From Cryobacterium sp. PH31-O1 (GTDB lineage: Bacteria > Actinomycetota > Actinomycetes > Actinomycetales > Microbacteriaceae), in assembly GCF_030063455.1 (NCBI RefSeq), contig NZ_JASITB010000003.1:124001-188000 (forward strand): DNA of 64,000 nt, in the 5' to 3' direction. Positions 36,087 to 45,014 of the stretch are shown here, piece after piece. Within the stretch, counting starts at the first letter, position 1; the number at the start of each line of letters is the position of its first letter. The notes beneath the pieces are model-generated. The model was not told the DNA's origin. It worked only from the letters and a program-made list of their open reading frames with translations, and did no database searches. The translations under genes and the position numbers were made by a program.

Positions 36087-36540
36087 GCTTCACGCGCCGA
36101 GTCAGGAAATTCTTCGGTACAGAGTGGCGTACTCTCCGGCGTAATGAAATACGCCGTCCGGGATCGTCGCATCCCACGCAATCCGTGTGACGGCGTGCGC
36201 CTTCCTCGCGCCGCGGAGAGTGACCGCGGCTATCTGACAGCCGAACAAGTCGATGAGCTGGCCGCGCTCTGCGCGCCCACCTCGACGGTGATCTACCTGC
36301 TGGCCCATGCAGACCTCCGGTGGGGTGAGATGGCCGCCTTGAAGGTCAAGCGGCTCGACCTGGGACGCCTCCGCAGCGATGACTTTGGACGTCTGCAGCA
36401 ACCTCTTCGAAGACGATCTCGACGCAGTTGCGGACACCCTCCATATGCGTGCACGTACAACAAGTGTGGACAAATTGTGGGCAAACGTGACTTTTTCGGA
36501 GCAACATATCGCTGAAATGGGTTTGGCAACCAACTCTGAC
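36087..36540 (+). pseudogene. Tyrosine recombinase (integrase) relic, internally deleted
   Basis: Two pieces of a phage-type integrase are visible. Frame 1 (36087-36365) reads SVQSGVLSGVMKYAVRDRRIPRNPCDGVRLPR ... GYLTAEQVDELAALC ... HADLRWGEMAALKVKRLDLG, the junction of core-binding and catalytic domains including the first catalytic Arg (LRWGE). At about 36365 the frame shifts and the sequence jumps to ASAAMTLDVCSNLFEDDLDAVADTL, the extreme C-terminus of such integrases. About 130-150 residues, including the His-x-x-Arg box, are missing, as is the N-terminus. It ends 12 bp before the 3' end of tRNA-Thr, a classical integration site. Confidence 0.85.
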
Positions 36541-36552
36541 CATGAGTTTAAG

Positions 36553-36628
36553 TGGAGCCGCCTGTCAGAATCGAACTGACGACCTTCTCATTACGAGTGA
36601 GATGCTCTACCAACTGAGCTAAGGCGGC
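36553..36628 (-). tRNA. tRNA-Thr (anticodon CGT)
   Basis: Read leftward it begins GCCGCCT, has D-arm TAGCTCAGTTGGTAGAGC, anticodon stem TCTCA/TGAGA with loop CTCGTAA, T-arm GTTCGAT and acceptor AGGCGGC-T, and CCA is encoded. All four stems pair. Its 3' end faces the integrase relic. Confidence 0.96.
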
Positions 36629-36673
36629 GTTACCAGAGCGCCCATAAGGCACTCGGTGACACAGCAGCCAAGC

Positions 36674-37336
36674 CTAGTCGTTTCTGCGGGTGATTCTGTA
36701 CACCTCGGCGAAGGACGCGTTCACGCGCTCCGACAGCGGGGTCACGGCGTCGCCCTCCGCCCAGCATCGCCAGGCGTGACGGATGGCGGCCACGGCCACC
36801 AGGGTGAACAGCAGGGCATGCTGGTTCAGCTCGGCGGTGTCTTCGTGGAGAGCGGTGTCGTCGGCGGGAGCGGTGTCTGCAGCATCCGCTCGGAAGCGTT
36901 TCTCAATGATCTGCTGCAGCTGGTCTTCGAAGTCGCGCAGGGTGGCCATGCGCATGCCGAACAGGTACGCGTTTTCCTTCATGACCGTACGGCGCAACTG
37001 GTGGATCTCGCGGTCAGCCTCGGTGCGCTGGAGGCTCTTGGAAAGCAGCACCGCCAGACCAGCGAGCACATCACTTTCGGGGCCGCCGGCGACGAAGACT
37101 TCGATATCTTCAGCGGAGGCCAGTCCCGGCGCGTCCCCGATCAGTGCGGCGTCTTTCGAGGGAAAGTAGTTGAAAAAGGTCCGCGGCGACACGTTGGCGA
37201 CCCGGCTGATGTCCTCGACGGTGACGTGGTCGATGCCGCGCTCTCGGGACAGTGTTAGCACGGCGTGCTGGATGGCCCGTCTGGTGGCGAGGCGTTTGCG
37301 CTCCCGCAGCCCAGGCGCTTCAGTTTCGATTGGCAT
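36674..37336 (-). CDS. TetR-family regulator
   Basis: About 220 residues: N-terminal helix-turn-helix (RRAIQHAVLTLSRERGIDHVTVEDISRVANVSPRTFFNYFPSKDAAL, residues 18-62), then a helical ligand domain. The RTFFNYF core is typical of actinobacterial TetR proteins beside efflux genes. The start at ATG 37336 lacks a clear Shine-Dalgarno; an in-frame TTG lies six bases upstream. No efflux gene is adjacent here, so the target is unknown. Confidence 0.87.
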   Translation of the reverse strand: MPIETEAPGLRERKRLATRRAIQHAVLTLSRERGIDHVTVEDISRVANVSPRTFFNYFPSKDAALIGDAPGLASAEDIEVFVAGGPESDVLAGLAVLLSKSLQRTEADREIHQLRRTVMKENAYLFGMRMATLRDFEDQLQQIIEKRFRADAADTAPADDTALHEDTAELNQHALLFTLVAVAAIRHAWRCWAEGDAVTPLSERVNASFAEVYRITRRND

Positions 37337-37364
37337 GCCCAATTATTTCACAGCGTGCAATCTG

Positions 37365-38897
37365 CTAGCACTGGGGGTCGGACGCTGGCACGATTCCGTC
37401 GACGAGATAGGAGTCGACAGCGTCATTCACGCAGGAGTTCGACTTGTTGTAGGCGGTGTGCCCCTCGCCCGTGTAGGTCACCAGGCTGCCGCTGTCGAGT
37501 TGCTCGGCCAGCTGCTGCGCCCAGACATACGGCGTAGCCGGGTCGTTGGTCGTGCCGACGACCAGGATTGGGGCCGCTCCGGCCGCGTGAATCTCGGCGC
37601 GTTCCCCGGTGAACTTGTGCGGCCAGTCGGCGCAGCCGATGTCCCCAAAGCTCATGAACTTGCCAATCACGGGGGCCGCAGCCTCAAGCTCGGCCGCCTG
37701 GGCGCGCATCGCGGTCGGATCGGCGTTGTAGGCGTAGTCCATGCAGTTGACGGCCATGAACGCCTCAGTCGAATTGTCAATGTAGTCGCCGTTATCGTCG
37801 CGGCCGTTGTATGCATCCGCAAACTGGAACGCGGCGTCGGCGCTGCCGTGCAACACGGCGTCGAACATGACGCTCAGTTGCGGCCACGCGGTTGCCTGGT
37901 AGAGCGGATAGATGATCGCGGTGAGCAGGGCATTTCCGCCAAGCTGGCGACCGTCAGCGGCCGTGATGGGGCTGGCATCCACCGAGTCCAGCAACGCGCC
38001 GATGGTGGCCATAGCGCTGTCGACGGTGCCGCGGAACGGGCAGTCCTGCCCCGCCAGGCAGTCCGTGAGGTAGGCACGCAGGGCGTTCTCGAAGCCCACG
38101 GCCTGGGTCTTGGTCACCTCGAAGTTGCTGGTCGAGGGGTCGACGGCGCCGTCGAGCACGAGGCGGCCGACCTTTTCGGGAAACAGCTCGGCGTAGGTCG
38201 CTCCGAGAAAGGTGCCGTACGAGTAGCCGAGGTAGTTCAGGTGGGTGTCGCCGAGAACGGCGCGCAGCAGATCGAGGTCGCGGGCGGCGCTCTTGGTGTC
38301 GACCGTGCCGAGCAGGGGCCCCGTTTGGTCAGCGCAGGCCGCCGCGAAGGCCTTGGAGGAGGCCGCCAGTTCGGCGATCCAAGCATCCGTTCCGCGTTCG
38401 GCCGTCGTCAGTCCGTAGAGGTATTCGTCCATGTCGGCCGAGTCATAACAGGACACTGCGGAGGAGCGTCCGACGCCACGGGGGTCGAACCCGACGACGT
38501 CGAAGCTTGCCTGCAGGGTGGCATCGGTGGCGTAATCGAGGGAATCCTTGATGAAATCGTAACCGGAGCCGCCCGGACCACCCGGATTCACCAGCAACGA
38601 TCCGATCCGGTCGCCGGTGGCGACATGGCGAACCAGGGCGAGCGACACGTCACCGGCAGCCGGGTCGGAGTAGTCGAGCGGCGCGGTAGCGTCGGTGCAC
38701 TGCAGGCCGTCGCCGCAGTCGGCCCACTGCAGCACCTGGCTGTAGTACGGGTCGAGGTCGTTCGTGACCTGTTCGCCGGTGGGGGTTGACTCGGTGGGGC
38801 CGGCATCCTTCGCAAACCAGGAGGCGCATCCGCTGAGAGCGAGGGCGAGGGCCAGGGCTGCGGCCGTAACACTGATAGCACGGATGTTGCGGTTCAA
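37365..38897 (-). CDS. Secreted TAP-like alpha/beta-hydrolase peptidase (lipoprotein)
   Basis: A 510-residue exported enzyme: signal peptide and lipobox ALALSGC, then a tripeptidyl-aminopeptidase-type alpha/beta hydrolase. Motifs: NPGGPGGSGYD (oxyanion), FDPRGVGRSS, nucleophile Ser in LGYSYGTFLG, VLVVGTTNDPATPY (Asp) and YTGEGHTAYN (His), followed by a Cys-containing TAP C-terminal domain. It probably trims peptides outside the cell. TTG start with GAGGA six bases upstream. A 15-bp tandem repeat lies 60-130 bp upstream. Confidence 0.88.
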   Translation of the reverse strand: MNRNIRAISVTAAALALALALSGCASWFAKDAGPTESTPTGEQVTNDLDPYYSQVLQWADCGDGLQCTDATAPLDYSDPAAGDVSLALVRHVATGDRIGSLLVNPGGPGGSGYDFIKDSLDYATDATLQASFDVVGFDPRGVGRSSAVSCYDSADMDEYLYGLTTAERGTDAWIAELAASSKAFAAACADQTGPLLGTVDTKSAARDLDLLRAVLGDTHLNYLGYSYGTFLGATYAELFPEKVGRLVLDGAVDPSTSNFEVTKTQAVGFENALRAYLTDCLAGQDCPFRGTVDSAMATIGALLDSVDASPITAADGRQLGGNALLTAIIYPLYQATAWPQLSVMFDAVLHGSADAAFQFADAYNGRDDNGDYIDNSTEAFMAVNCMDYAYNADPTAMRAQAAELEAAAPVIGKFMSFGDIGCADWPHKFTGERAEIHAAGAAPILVVGTTNDPATPYVWAQQLAEQLDSGSLVTYTGEGHTAYNKSNSCVNDAVDSYLVDGIVPASDPQC

Positions 38898-38955
38898 CTG
38901 GTTCCTCTTTCATGGCGAGCGGATGCTGCGGTTCAGGCTACCGAAGGCGGCTGGG

Positions 38956-39030
38956 AGTCATTGTGGGCGATGTCACTGCGGTTGATGTCACTGCGGTTGA
39001 TTTCACTGCGGTTGATTTCACTGTGGGCGA
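38956..39030. repeat. 15-bp tandem repeat, five copies
   Basis: Unit TGTCACTGCGGTTGA: two perfect copies (38971-39000), one with TTT for TGT (39001-39015), and outer copies ending TGTGGGCGA at both ends. It overlaps the last codons and stop of holB at 39018-39030. A likely variable-number locus between holB and the peptidase gene. Confidence 0.9.
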
Positions 39031-40223
39031 CGGATCGCCGAGACGAGCATCGCCTCGAGGGCGAGGGCAGGGGCGACGTTGCCCTGGATGCGCTGGCGGG
39101 CCACCGCGATGGCGTCCATCGTCGCGACCGTCGCTGCGGGGGCGCTGGCCGTGCTCGCGGTGCGCAGCTCGGCGAGCAGTTCGAGGTTGATCACGGCCTG
39201 GTCGCGGCCGAGCTGCACCATGCAGACATCCCGGTAGAGCGAGGCGAGGTCGACCAGGATACGGTCGATGCCGTCGCGCAGGCTGCGCACTGCCCGGCGT
39301 TTCTGGTCGTCTTCGAGGGCCTTGATTTGGCTGCGCAGCCCCGGGGGAACCGACTGCCCGGCCTCGACACCGAGCGAGCGCAGCATGCCGTCGCGCTCGG
39401 CGGCATCCAGCTCGATCGTGATCGCTTTGGCGTCATCACCGGCGATGGCGAGCAGCCGTGCCGCCGCGTTAACGGCCGACGACACCGAGCGGATGCCCAG
39501 CGCCGTGCGCAGGGTCTCCTCGCGTCGTGCCCGCGCGTCGGCATTGGTCGCCAGTCGCCGGGCCATGCCGATGTGGCTCTGGGCAAGCCGGGCGCTGAGT
39601 TCGGCGATGACCGGGTCGACGCCGTTTTGCCGCACGAGCAGATCGGCGACGTCGGCCACGCTCGGCACGCGAAGGCGCACGGTGCGTACACGCGAGCGAA
39701 TGGTGGGGAGCAGATCGGCTTCGCTCGGTGCGCACAGAATCCACACGGTGCGTTCGGGCGGCTCTTCGAGTGCTTTTAGCAGCACGTTGGAGGTGCGCTC
39801 GACCATGCGATCGGCGTCTTCAACAACGACGACCCGGTAGCGACCGACCGACGGAGAATATTGCGAGCGGGCGACGGCTTCCTTCACCGATTCCATCTTG
39901 ATGATGACGCCCTCGGTGGTGAGCACAGTGAGGTCGGGGTGGGTGCGCGCGTCGACCTGCCGGGCGGCCGCGAGGTCGCCGTCGGGCGTGCCCGGGCTGA
40001 GCAGCGCCGCCGCGAACGCGAAAGCGAGGTTCGAACGGCCGGAGCCGGGCGGTCCGGTTATGAGCCAGGCGTGCGTCATGGAGGTGGACTCGACCGTGGC
40101 GGCGCCGCCCGGTCCCCTGGCATCCGCTGAACCGGTGGTCGCGGGGGAAGGCGCCCGCTGCGCCGCTGCCCGGAAGATGGCGATGGCGTCGGCCTGTCCC
40201 GTTAGGTTGTCCCACACTGCCAT
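39018..40223 (-). CDS. holB: DNA polymerase III delta prime subunit
   Basis: A 401-residue clamp-loader subunit. The P-loop-like GPPGSGRSNLAF has Arg for the usual Lys, consistent with delta prime not hydrolysing ATP; the SRC-like arginine region and VVVEDADRM (degenerate Walker B) and LLKALEEPPERTVWILC follow. The N-terminal DNLTGQADAI box is the clamp-loader start. Replication, cytosol. TACCCT lies six bases before the ATG, pointing to a leaderless message. The 3' end runs into a 15-bp tandem repeat. Confidence 0.92.
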   Translation of the reverse strand: MAVWDNLTGQADAIAIFRAAAQRAPSPATTGSADARGPGGAATVESTSMTHAWLITGPPGSGRSNLAFAFAAALLSPGTPDGDLAAARQVDARTHPDLTVLTTEGVIIKMESVKEAVARSQYSPSVGRYRVVVVEDADRMVERTSNVLLKALEEPPERTVWILCAPSEADLLPTIRSRVRTVRLRVPSVADVADLLVRQNGVDPVIAELSARLAQSHIGMARRLATNADARARREETLRTALGIRSVSSAVNAAARLLAIAGDDAKAITIELDAAERDGMLRSLGVEAGQSVPPGLRSQIKALEDDQKRRAVRSLRDGIDRILVDLASLYRDVCMVQLGRDQAVINLELLAELRTASTASAPAATVATMDAIAVARQRIQGNVAPALALEAMLVSAIRRPQ

Positions 40224-40229
40224 GAGTCA

Positions 40230-40235
40230 AGGGTA
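40230..40235 (-). promoter_or_regulatory. -10 element of holB (leaderless start)
   Basis: TACCCT exactly six bases upstream of the holB ATG, with no Shine-Dalgarno between. No good -35 is seen. Confidence 0.5.
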
Positions 40236-40261
40236 ACCCGCCCCGCCGACAGGCCGTGTCG

Positions 40262-40370
40262 TGCACGCCAGTCCGTGCGTGCGTGCGTGGCAGTCCGTGC
40301 GTGCGGGCGTGCGGGCATGCGTGCATGCGTGCATACGTGCATGCGTGCATATGGGCATGCGGGCATGCGG
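40262..40370. repeat. GTGC/ATGC microsatellite-like tract
   Basis: A low-complexity tract of four-base units GTGC, GGGC and ATGC. Bases 40315-40353 are perfectly alternating purine-pyrimidine, a composition that favours Z-DNA under negative supercoiling. It lies in the 272-bp gap between tmk and holB and directly adjoins repeat copy B. Confidence 0.85.
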
Positions 40371-40371
40371 T

Positions 40372-40440
40372 CGGGGCCCGGGCCCCGTCCCCGGGCCCAG
40401 TTTATAGACTGGGCCGGGGGCTATAAGGTGGGCCCGGACC
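40372..40440. repeat. Dispersed palindromic intergenic repeat, copy B
   Basis: Matches copy A at 9631-9698: palindrome CGGGGCCC-GGGCCCCG, hairpin GGCCCAGT-N6-ACTGGGCC, and TAAGGTGGGCCC. Two further partial TAAGG units follow to about 40487 (ATAAGGTGGGCCC and ATAAGGCCCCC), so this copy is locally expanded. Confidence 0.85.
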
Positions 40441-40495
40441 GCGCAGAGCCCGACATAAGGTGGGCCCGGTTTTATAAGGCCCCCGGCCGGGAACC

Positions 40496-41113
40496 TCAGA
40501 GGAGGGGCGCCACCCGTGCCCGAATGAGGGCGGCGATCTCGGCGGCGGGAGCCGCGGCATCCACTACCAGGAACCGGTTGGGCTCGGCGGCAGCCAGGTC
40601 GAGAAACGCGGCGCGCACGCGAGCATGGAAGTCGTTCTTCTCGGCCTCGAGCCGGTCGAAGACCTTGTCGTCGGCATCGAGCCGGGCCCGGGCGGCGAGC
40701 GAGTCGAGGTCGAGCAGCACGGTCAGGTCGGGTAGCAGTCCTTCGGCGGCCCAGAGCGACAGGTCGCGCACCTCGGCCGCGCCGAGTACGCGCCCGGCGC
40801 CCTGGTAGGCGACCGAGGAGTCCAGGTAGCGGTCCTGCACGATCACATCGCCGCGAGCGAGCGCCGGCCGCAGCTTGGTTCCGACGTGCTGGGCCCGGTC
40901 CGCTGCGTAGAGCAACGCCTCGGCGCGCGGGTCCACTTCGCCTCGGTGGTGCAGCACGATCTGCCGAATCTCCACGCCGACATCCGTTCCGCCGGGCTCG
41001 CGGGTGCGCACGACGATGCGCCCCCGCTCTTCGAGCCATTCGGTGAGCAGCAGCGCCTGTGTGGTCTTGCCCGATCCGTCACCGCCCTCGAGGGTGATGA
41101 ACAGACCGGTCAC
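40496..41113 (-). CDS. tmk: Thymidylate kinase
   Basis: A 205-residue dTMP kinase with P-loop EGGDGSGKTT, the DRX box (QDRYLDSSVAYQGAGR) and LID region. It phosphorylates dTMP to dTDP for DNA synthesis. GTG start overlapping the topA stop by 4 bp (GTGA). The order topA-tmk-holB is common in actinobacteria and groups replication functions. Confidence 0.95.
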   Translation of the reverse strand: MTGLFITLEGGDGSGKTTQALLLTEWLEERGRIVVRTREPGGTDVGVEIRQIVLHHRGEVDPRAEALLYAADRAQHVGTKLRPALARGDVIVQDRYLDSSVAYQGAGRVLGAAEVRDLSLWAAEGLLPDLTVLLDLDSLAARARLDADDKVFDRLEAEKNDFHARVRAAFLDLAAAEPNRFLVVDAAAPAAEIAALIRARVAPLL

Positions 41114-44100
41114 GGCGCGATCGTCGTCGTGGCAGCGGATTCAGCGACCGAAGTGGCCGTCTTTTTCGCGGCCGGCTTCTTGACGGTCGGCTTCTTGACC
41201 GCCGCCTTTTTCACCGGAACGGGTGTGCCAGCCAACGCCGCCTTAGCTGCCGCGTTCGCGGCTCGGGTAGCGGCCGCCTTCTTCGCGGTCGCCGCCTTAG
41301 CCGCGGCCGTTGGGGCCTTTTTCACGGCCGGCTTCTTGACGGCGGCTTTCTTGGCCGGCGCCTTCTTGCGCGGCGCGGCGGGACCCTTGGCCCGCTTGTC
41401 GGCGAGCAGCTCAACGGCGCGGTCGAAGTCGATCTCCTCGATATCCTCCGACTTGGGAATCGTCGCGTTGGTGACCCCGTCGGTCACGTACGCGCCAAAC
41501 CGGCCGTCCTTGATCTTGATCGCCTTGCCACTTTCGGGGTCGGGCGCTTCGAACTCCTTGAGGGCACTCGAGGCCCGCCGGGCACCGTACTTCGGCTGAG
41601 CGTACAGCTCGATCGCACCCGACAGGTCGATGTCGAAGATCTGGTCTTCGCTCGTGAGCGACCGGGTATCGATGCCCTTCTTCAGGTACGGGCCGAACTT
41701 GCCGTTCTGGGCCAGAATCTCGGTGCCAGTCTCCGGGTCGAGGCCGACGACGCGCGGCAGGGCGAGCAGGCGTAGAGCCGTTTCGAGGTCGACCGTCGCC
41801 AGGTCCATTGACTTGAAAATGGATGCTGTGCGCGGCTTGTCCGCAGCGGCCACCTTCTTCGCGGCCGGCTTTCGCTTCGGCTTGGCCAATGCTGCGGTAG
41901 AACTGGTGACCTCGCCGGTGCCGGGGTCGACGGTTTCGAGGGGAGCGGCCACGACGGCCGCGACAACGGGTTCAACCGGGACCGGCGCTAGCTCGGTGAC
42001 ATACGGCCCGAACCGACCGTCCTTCGCGACGATCTCCTTGCCGTTCTCCGGGTTGACGCCGATCACGCGATCGGTGACCACCGGGGCGTCGATGAGTTCG
42101 CGGGCTTTGGTCGCGGTCAGTTCGTCGGGGGCGAGTTCCGGCGGAATGTTTACGCGGCGGGGCGGGGCATCCGCTGCCGCGTCGGGGTCGATGACCTCGA
42201 GGTAGGGGCCATATTTGCCGATGCGCAGGGTGATGTCGTCGCTGATGATGACCGAGTTGATCACACGCGGGTCGATCTCGCCCAGGTTGTCGATGACCTG
42301 GCGCAAACCGCGGTGCTTGTCGCTGCCGAAGTAGAAGCTGTTAAGCCAGTCCAGCCGGTTGGCTTCGCCACCGGCGATGCGGTCGAGGTCGTCCTCCATC
42401 TCGGCGGTGAAGTCGTACTCGACCAGGTCGCCGAAGAACTCTTCGAGCAGGCGCACGACCGAAAAAGCAATCCAGTTGGGCACGAGCGACTGACCGCGCG
42501 GCGTTACATAGCCGCGTTCGGTGATGGTCGAGATGATCGACGCGAACGTCGATGGGCGGCCGATCCCGAGCTCTTCCAACTTCTTCACCAGGCTGGCCTC
42601 GGTGTAGCGGGCAGCCGGAGTGGTCTCGTGCCCCTTCGCTTCGAGGTGCAGCAGAGCCAACATCTGGCCCTCTTCGAGCGGCGGGAGCTTGGACTCGGTC
42701 GCGTCTGTCGACGCGTTGCGCTCCTCGTCCTTGGATTCTTCGTAGGCGAGCAAAAATCCGCGAAAAGTGATGACCGTTCCACTGGCCGAGAATTCGGCGA
42801 GCGCGCTCGACGCCGACGGGTGTTCCGATGTGCCGGTCGGACCGGCCGCAATCGTGACGGAGGCGGTCGAACCGGTGGCGTCCTTCATCTGTGAGGCGAC
42901 GGTGCGCTTCCAGATGAGGTCGTACAGCTTGAAATCATTGCCGCGCAGGCTCGAGGCGAGGGAGGCCGGGGTGCGAAAGGTGTCGCCGGAGGGGCGAATG
43001 GCCTCGTGCGCTTCCTGCGCATTCTTGCTCTTGCCCTTGTAGGCGCGCGGGGCATCCGGAACCGTCTCGGCGCCGTACAGTGCCGCTGCCTGGGTGCGGG
43101 CAGCCGTAAGGGCCTGCTGCCCGAGCGACGGCGAGTCGGTACGCATGTAGGTGATGTACCCGTTTTCGTACAGGGACTGGGCGACGCTCATGGTCTGGCG
43201 GGCGGTGAAGCGCAGCTTGCGTGCCGCTTCCTGCTGCAGAGTAGAGGTGGTGAACGGTGCGGCGGGGCTGCGACGGTACGGCTTGGAGGTGACCTTGGTG
43301 ACCTCGAGCTTGACGCCAGGGCTTTGCAGGGCCGTCGTCAGGGCGTGCGCGGCGTCAGCGTCAAGGGTGACAGCTTTCACGGTGGGCTTGAGCGCACCGG
43401 AGTCGTCGAAGTCGCCGCCGGTGGCGATACGCTCACCGTTCAGGCGAACGAGCTTCGCGTCGAACGCCTGGTCTACACCGGTCATCGGTACAGGTGAGGC
43501 GGATGCTGCCAGTCGCGCCAGGAGGTCCCAGTACCCGGCGGAGACGAACGCGAGGCGTTCCTTCTCCCGATCGACAACGAGGCGGGTCGCAGCGCTCTGC
43601 ACGCGGCCGGCTGAGAGTCCGGGGCCGACCTTGCGCCACAGCACGGGGGAAATCTCGTAGCCGTAGATGCGGTCAAGGATTCGCCGGGTTTCCTGCGCAT
43701 CGACAAGAGCGGTGTCGAGCTCTCTGGTGTTGTCCTTGGCGGCGAGGATGGCGTCTTTGGTGATCTCGTGGAACACCATGCGCTTAACGGGAACCTTGGG
43801 CTGCAAAACCTGCAGCAGGTGCCAGGCGATGGCCTCGCCCTCGCGGTCCTCATCAGTTGCGAGTAAGAGTTCGTTCGCATTCTTGAGGGCCCGCTTGAGT
43901 TCACTGACGGTCTTTTTCTTGGCGTCGCTCACCACGTAGTAGGGTTCGAAACCGTTGTCGACGTCGACCGAGAACCGGCCCAGCGCACCCTTCTTGAGCT
44001 CGGGTGGCAGGTTTTTCGGCTCAATCAGATCGCGGATGTGACCGACCGAAGACAAAACTTCATAGCCGTCGCCGAGATACGCGGCAATCGACTTCATCTT

Positions 44101-44142
44101 GGTCGGCGATTCAACAATGACCAGCTTCTTAGTGCCTGGCAC
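41110..44142 (-). CDS. topA: DNA topoisomerase I
   Basis: A 1010-residue type IA topoisomerase. The Toprim domain starts at LVIVESPTKMKSIAAYLG and contains the DEDREGEAIAW acidic cluster; the active tyrosine is Tyr332 in GYITYMRTDS. After the core come several repeated FGxY topoisomerase C-terminal modules (KFGPYLKKG, RFGAYVTDG) rather than zinc fingers, then a Lys/Ala-rich tail of about 90 residues, as in mycobacterial TopA. The start is GTG 44142 with GAGGAG upstream; the frame extends further but without homology. Confidence 0.95.
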   Translation of the reverse strand: MPGTKKLVIVESPTKMKSIAAYLGDGYEVLSSVGHIRDLIEPKNLPPELKKGALGRFSVDVDNGFEPYYVVSDAKKKTVSELKRALKNANELLLATDEDREGEAIAWHLLQVLQPKVPVKRMVFHEITKDAILAAKDNTRELDTALVDAQETRRILDRIYGYEISPVLWRKVGPGLSAGRVQSAATRLVVDREKERLAFVSAGYWDLLARLAASASPVPMTGVDQAFDAKLVRLNGERIATGGDFDDSGALKPTVKAVTLDADAAHALTTALQSPGVKLEVTKVTSKPYRRSPAAPFTTSTLQQEAARKLRFTARQTMSVAQSLYENGYITYMRTDSPSLGQQALTAARTQAAALYGAETVPDAPRAYKGKSKNAQEAHEAIRPSGDTFRTPASLASSLRGNDFKLYDLIWKRTVASQMKDATGSTASVTIAAGPTGTSEHPSASSALAEFSASGTVITFRGFLLAYEESKDEERNASTDATESKLPPLEEGQMLALLHLEAKGHETTPAARYTEASLVKKLEELGIGRPSTFASIISTITERGYVTPRGQSLVPNWIAFSVVRLLEEFFGDLVEYDFTAEMEDDLDRIAGGEANRLDWLNSFYFGSDKHRGLRQVIDNLGEIDPRVINSVIISDDITLRIGKYGPYLEVIDPDAAADAPPRRVNIPPELAPDELTATKARELIDAPVVTDRVIGVNPENGKEIVAKDGRFGPYVTELAPVPVEPVVAAVVAAPLETVDPGTGEVTSSTAALAKPKRKPAAKKVAAADKPRTASIFKSMDLATVDLETALRLLALPRVVGLDPETGTEILAQNGKFGPYLKKGIDTRSLTSEDQIFDIDLSGAIELYAQPKYGARRASSALKEFEAPDPESGKAIKIKDGRFGAYVTDGVTNATIPKSEDIEEIDFDRAVELLADKRAKGPAAPRKKAPAKKAAVKKPAVKKAPTAAAKAATAKKAAATRAANAAAKAALAGTPVPVKKAAVKKPTVKKPAAKKTATSVAESAATTTIAP

Positions 44143-44349
44143 CAGACTCCTCTTTATACGTAGTGGCCACATGATGGGCCAAGGCACACCATACACACCG
44201 GAATGGAGTACGCGCCTAATCGACAGGTGCTCCTCGGCGCGCCCCGCTCGCATACACGCCGCTCCCAGCCACCGTCCAGTTCGCTCAGAGCATGCACGGC
44301 AACAATCCCAAACCCTTGCTGTTTGCCTGCCCCAGTGCAGAATAGACCC

Positions 44350-44586
44350 ATGGGTACAATGACGGCCACATACACCGCGAAGTTGACGGATGGGCCCCTT
44401 CAGGGCAAGACAATCACGACAACCTTCCTCGACTCGGGTGATCCGCAGCCCCGCATCGAGATTCCGGCCGACTCTGGCAAGCGCTATCTCTACGCGCGCG
44501 GCGCCGGCCTCGAGTTTGACGGTTCCGACTCCCCCGGCCGCCCAAGCGCGGTCGAGTACCGCTACCTCGAGGTACTCCTCTCCTAG
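44350..44586 (+). CDS. Small conserved-looking protein, unknown function
   Basis: A 78-residue protein (MGTMTATYTAKLTDGPLQGK...) with alternating beta-like segments and a C-terminal VEYRYLEVLLS. No motif recognised. CAGAAT lies six bases before the ATG with TTGCTG 16 bp further, a plausible leaderless promoter; no Shine-Dalgarno. It is divergent from topA (207-bp gap) and convergent with the tad locus. Confidence 0.65.
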   Translation: MGTMTATYTAKLTDGPLQGKTITTTFLDSGDPQPRIEIPADSGKRYLYARGAGLEFDGSDSPGRPSAVEYRYLEVLLS

Positions 44587-44621
44587 TTCTCGTTCGCGCC
44601 CGGCCGGCATATCTGGCCGGC

Positions 44622-45014
44622 TTATCCAGTCGGCGTCTCCGGCGGCGGCCCGGCCCTGGCGCTCGCGGAAATGTCGATGCCGTGCACCCGACGCCGCACC
44701 GAAACGGATGCGATTAGCCCCGTCACCGTACAGCGTGTGACGGCCGTCTCATTCAGCGTTGCTGCGGCATCCGCTGCCGCGCAGGGGTAGCCCGCGATCG
44801 CCCCGGAGGCGGTGTCGGCGGCGGCGAGGGCTGCCGCATCGGCCGCATTTGCGACGGATCGTCCGACAGCGAGCAGCCCGAGGATCGACACGACCAGGGT
44901 GGTCAGCAGCACTGTGCCCGCGAGCACCGCGAGGGCCAGGATTGACCCAGCGCCGCGCTCGGAAAGTCGACCTTCGGCAGTACCGGCCGTCCAATGGACG
45001 CCCAGCGCGCTCAT
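44622..45014 (-). CDS. TadG/TadE-like pseudopilin-neighbourhood protein
   Basis: A 130-residue protein with one N-terminal membrane helix (GAGSILALAVLAGTVLLTTLVVSILGLLAVG) followed by the NAADAAALAAAD signature of the TadE/G-like proteins encoded beside actinobacterial tad ATPases (the Rv3654c kind). Its ATG overlaps the tadE stop by 4 bp. Probable minor structural or assembly component of a Tad/Flp-type apparatus at the membrane. Confidence 0.8.
   Translation of the reverse strand: MSALGVHWTAGTAEGRLSERGAGSILALAVLAGTVLLTTLVVSILGLLAVGRSVANAADAAALAAADTASGAIAGYPCAAADAAATLNETAVTRCTVTGLIASVSVRRRVHGIDISASARAGPPPETPTG

Noticed and set aside
39018-40223. holB as a broken ATPase because its P-loop has Arg in place of Lys
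   Set aside because: Delta prime subunits normally lack ATP hydrolysis and have degenerate P-loops; length and other motifs are intact.
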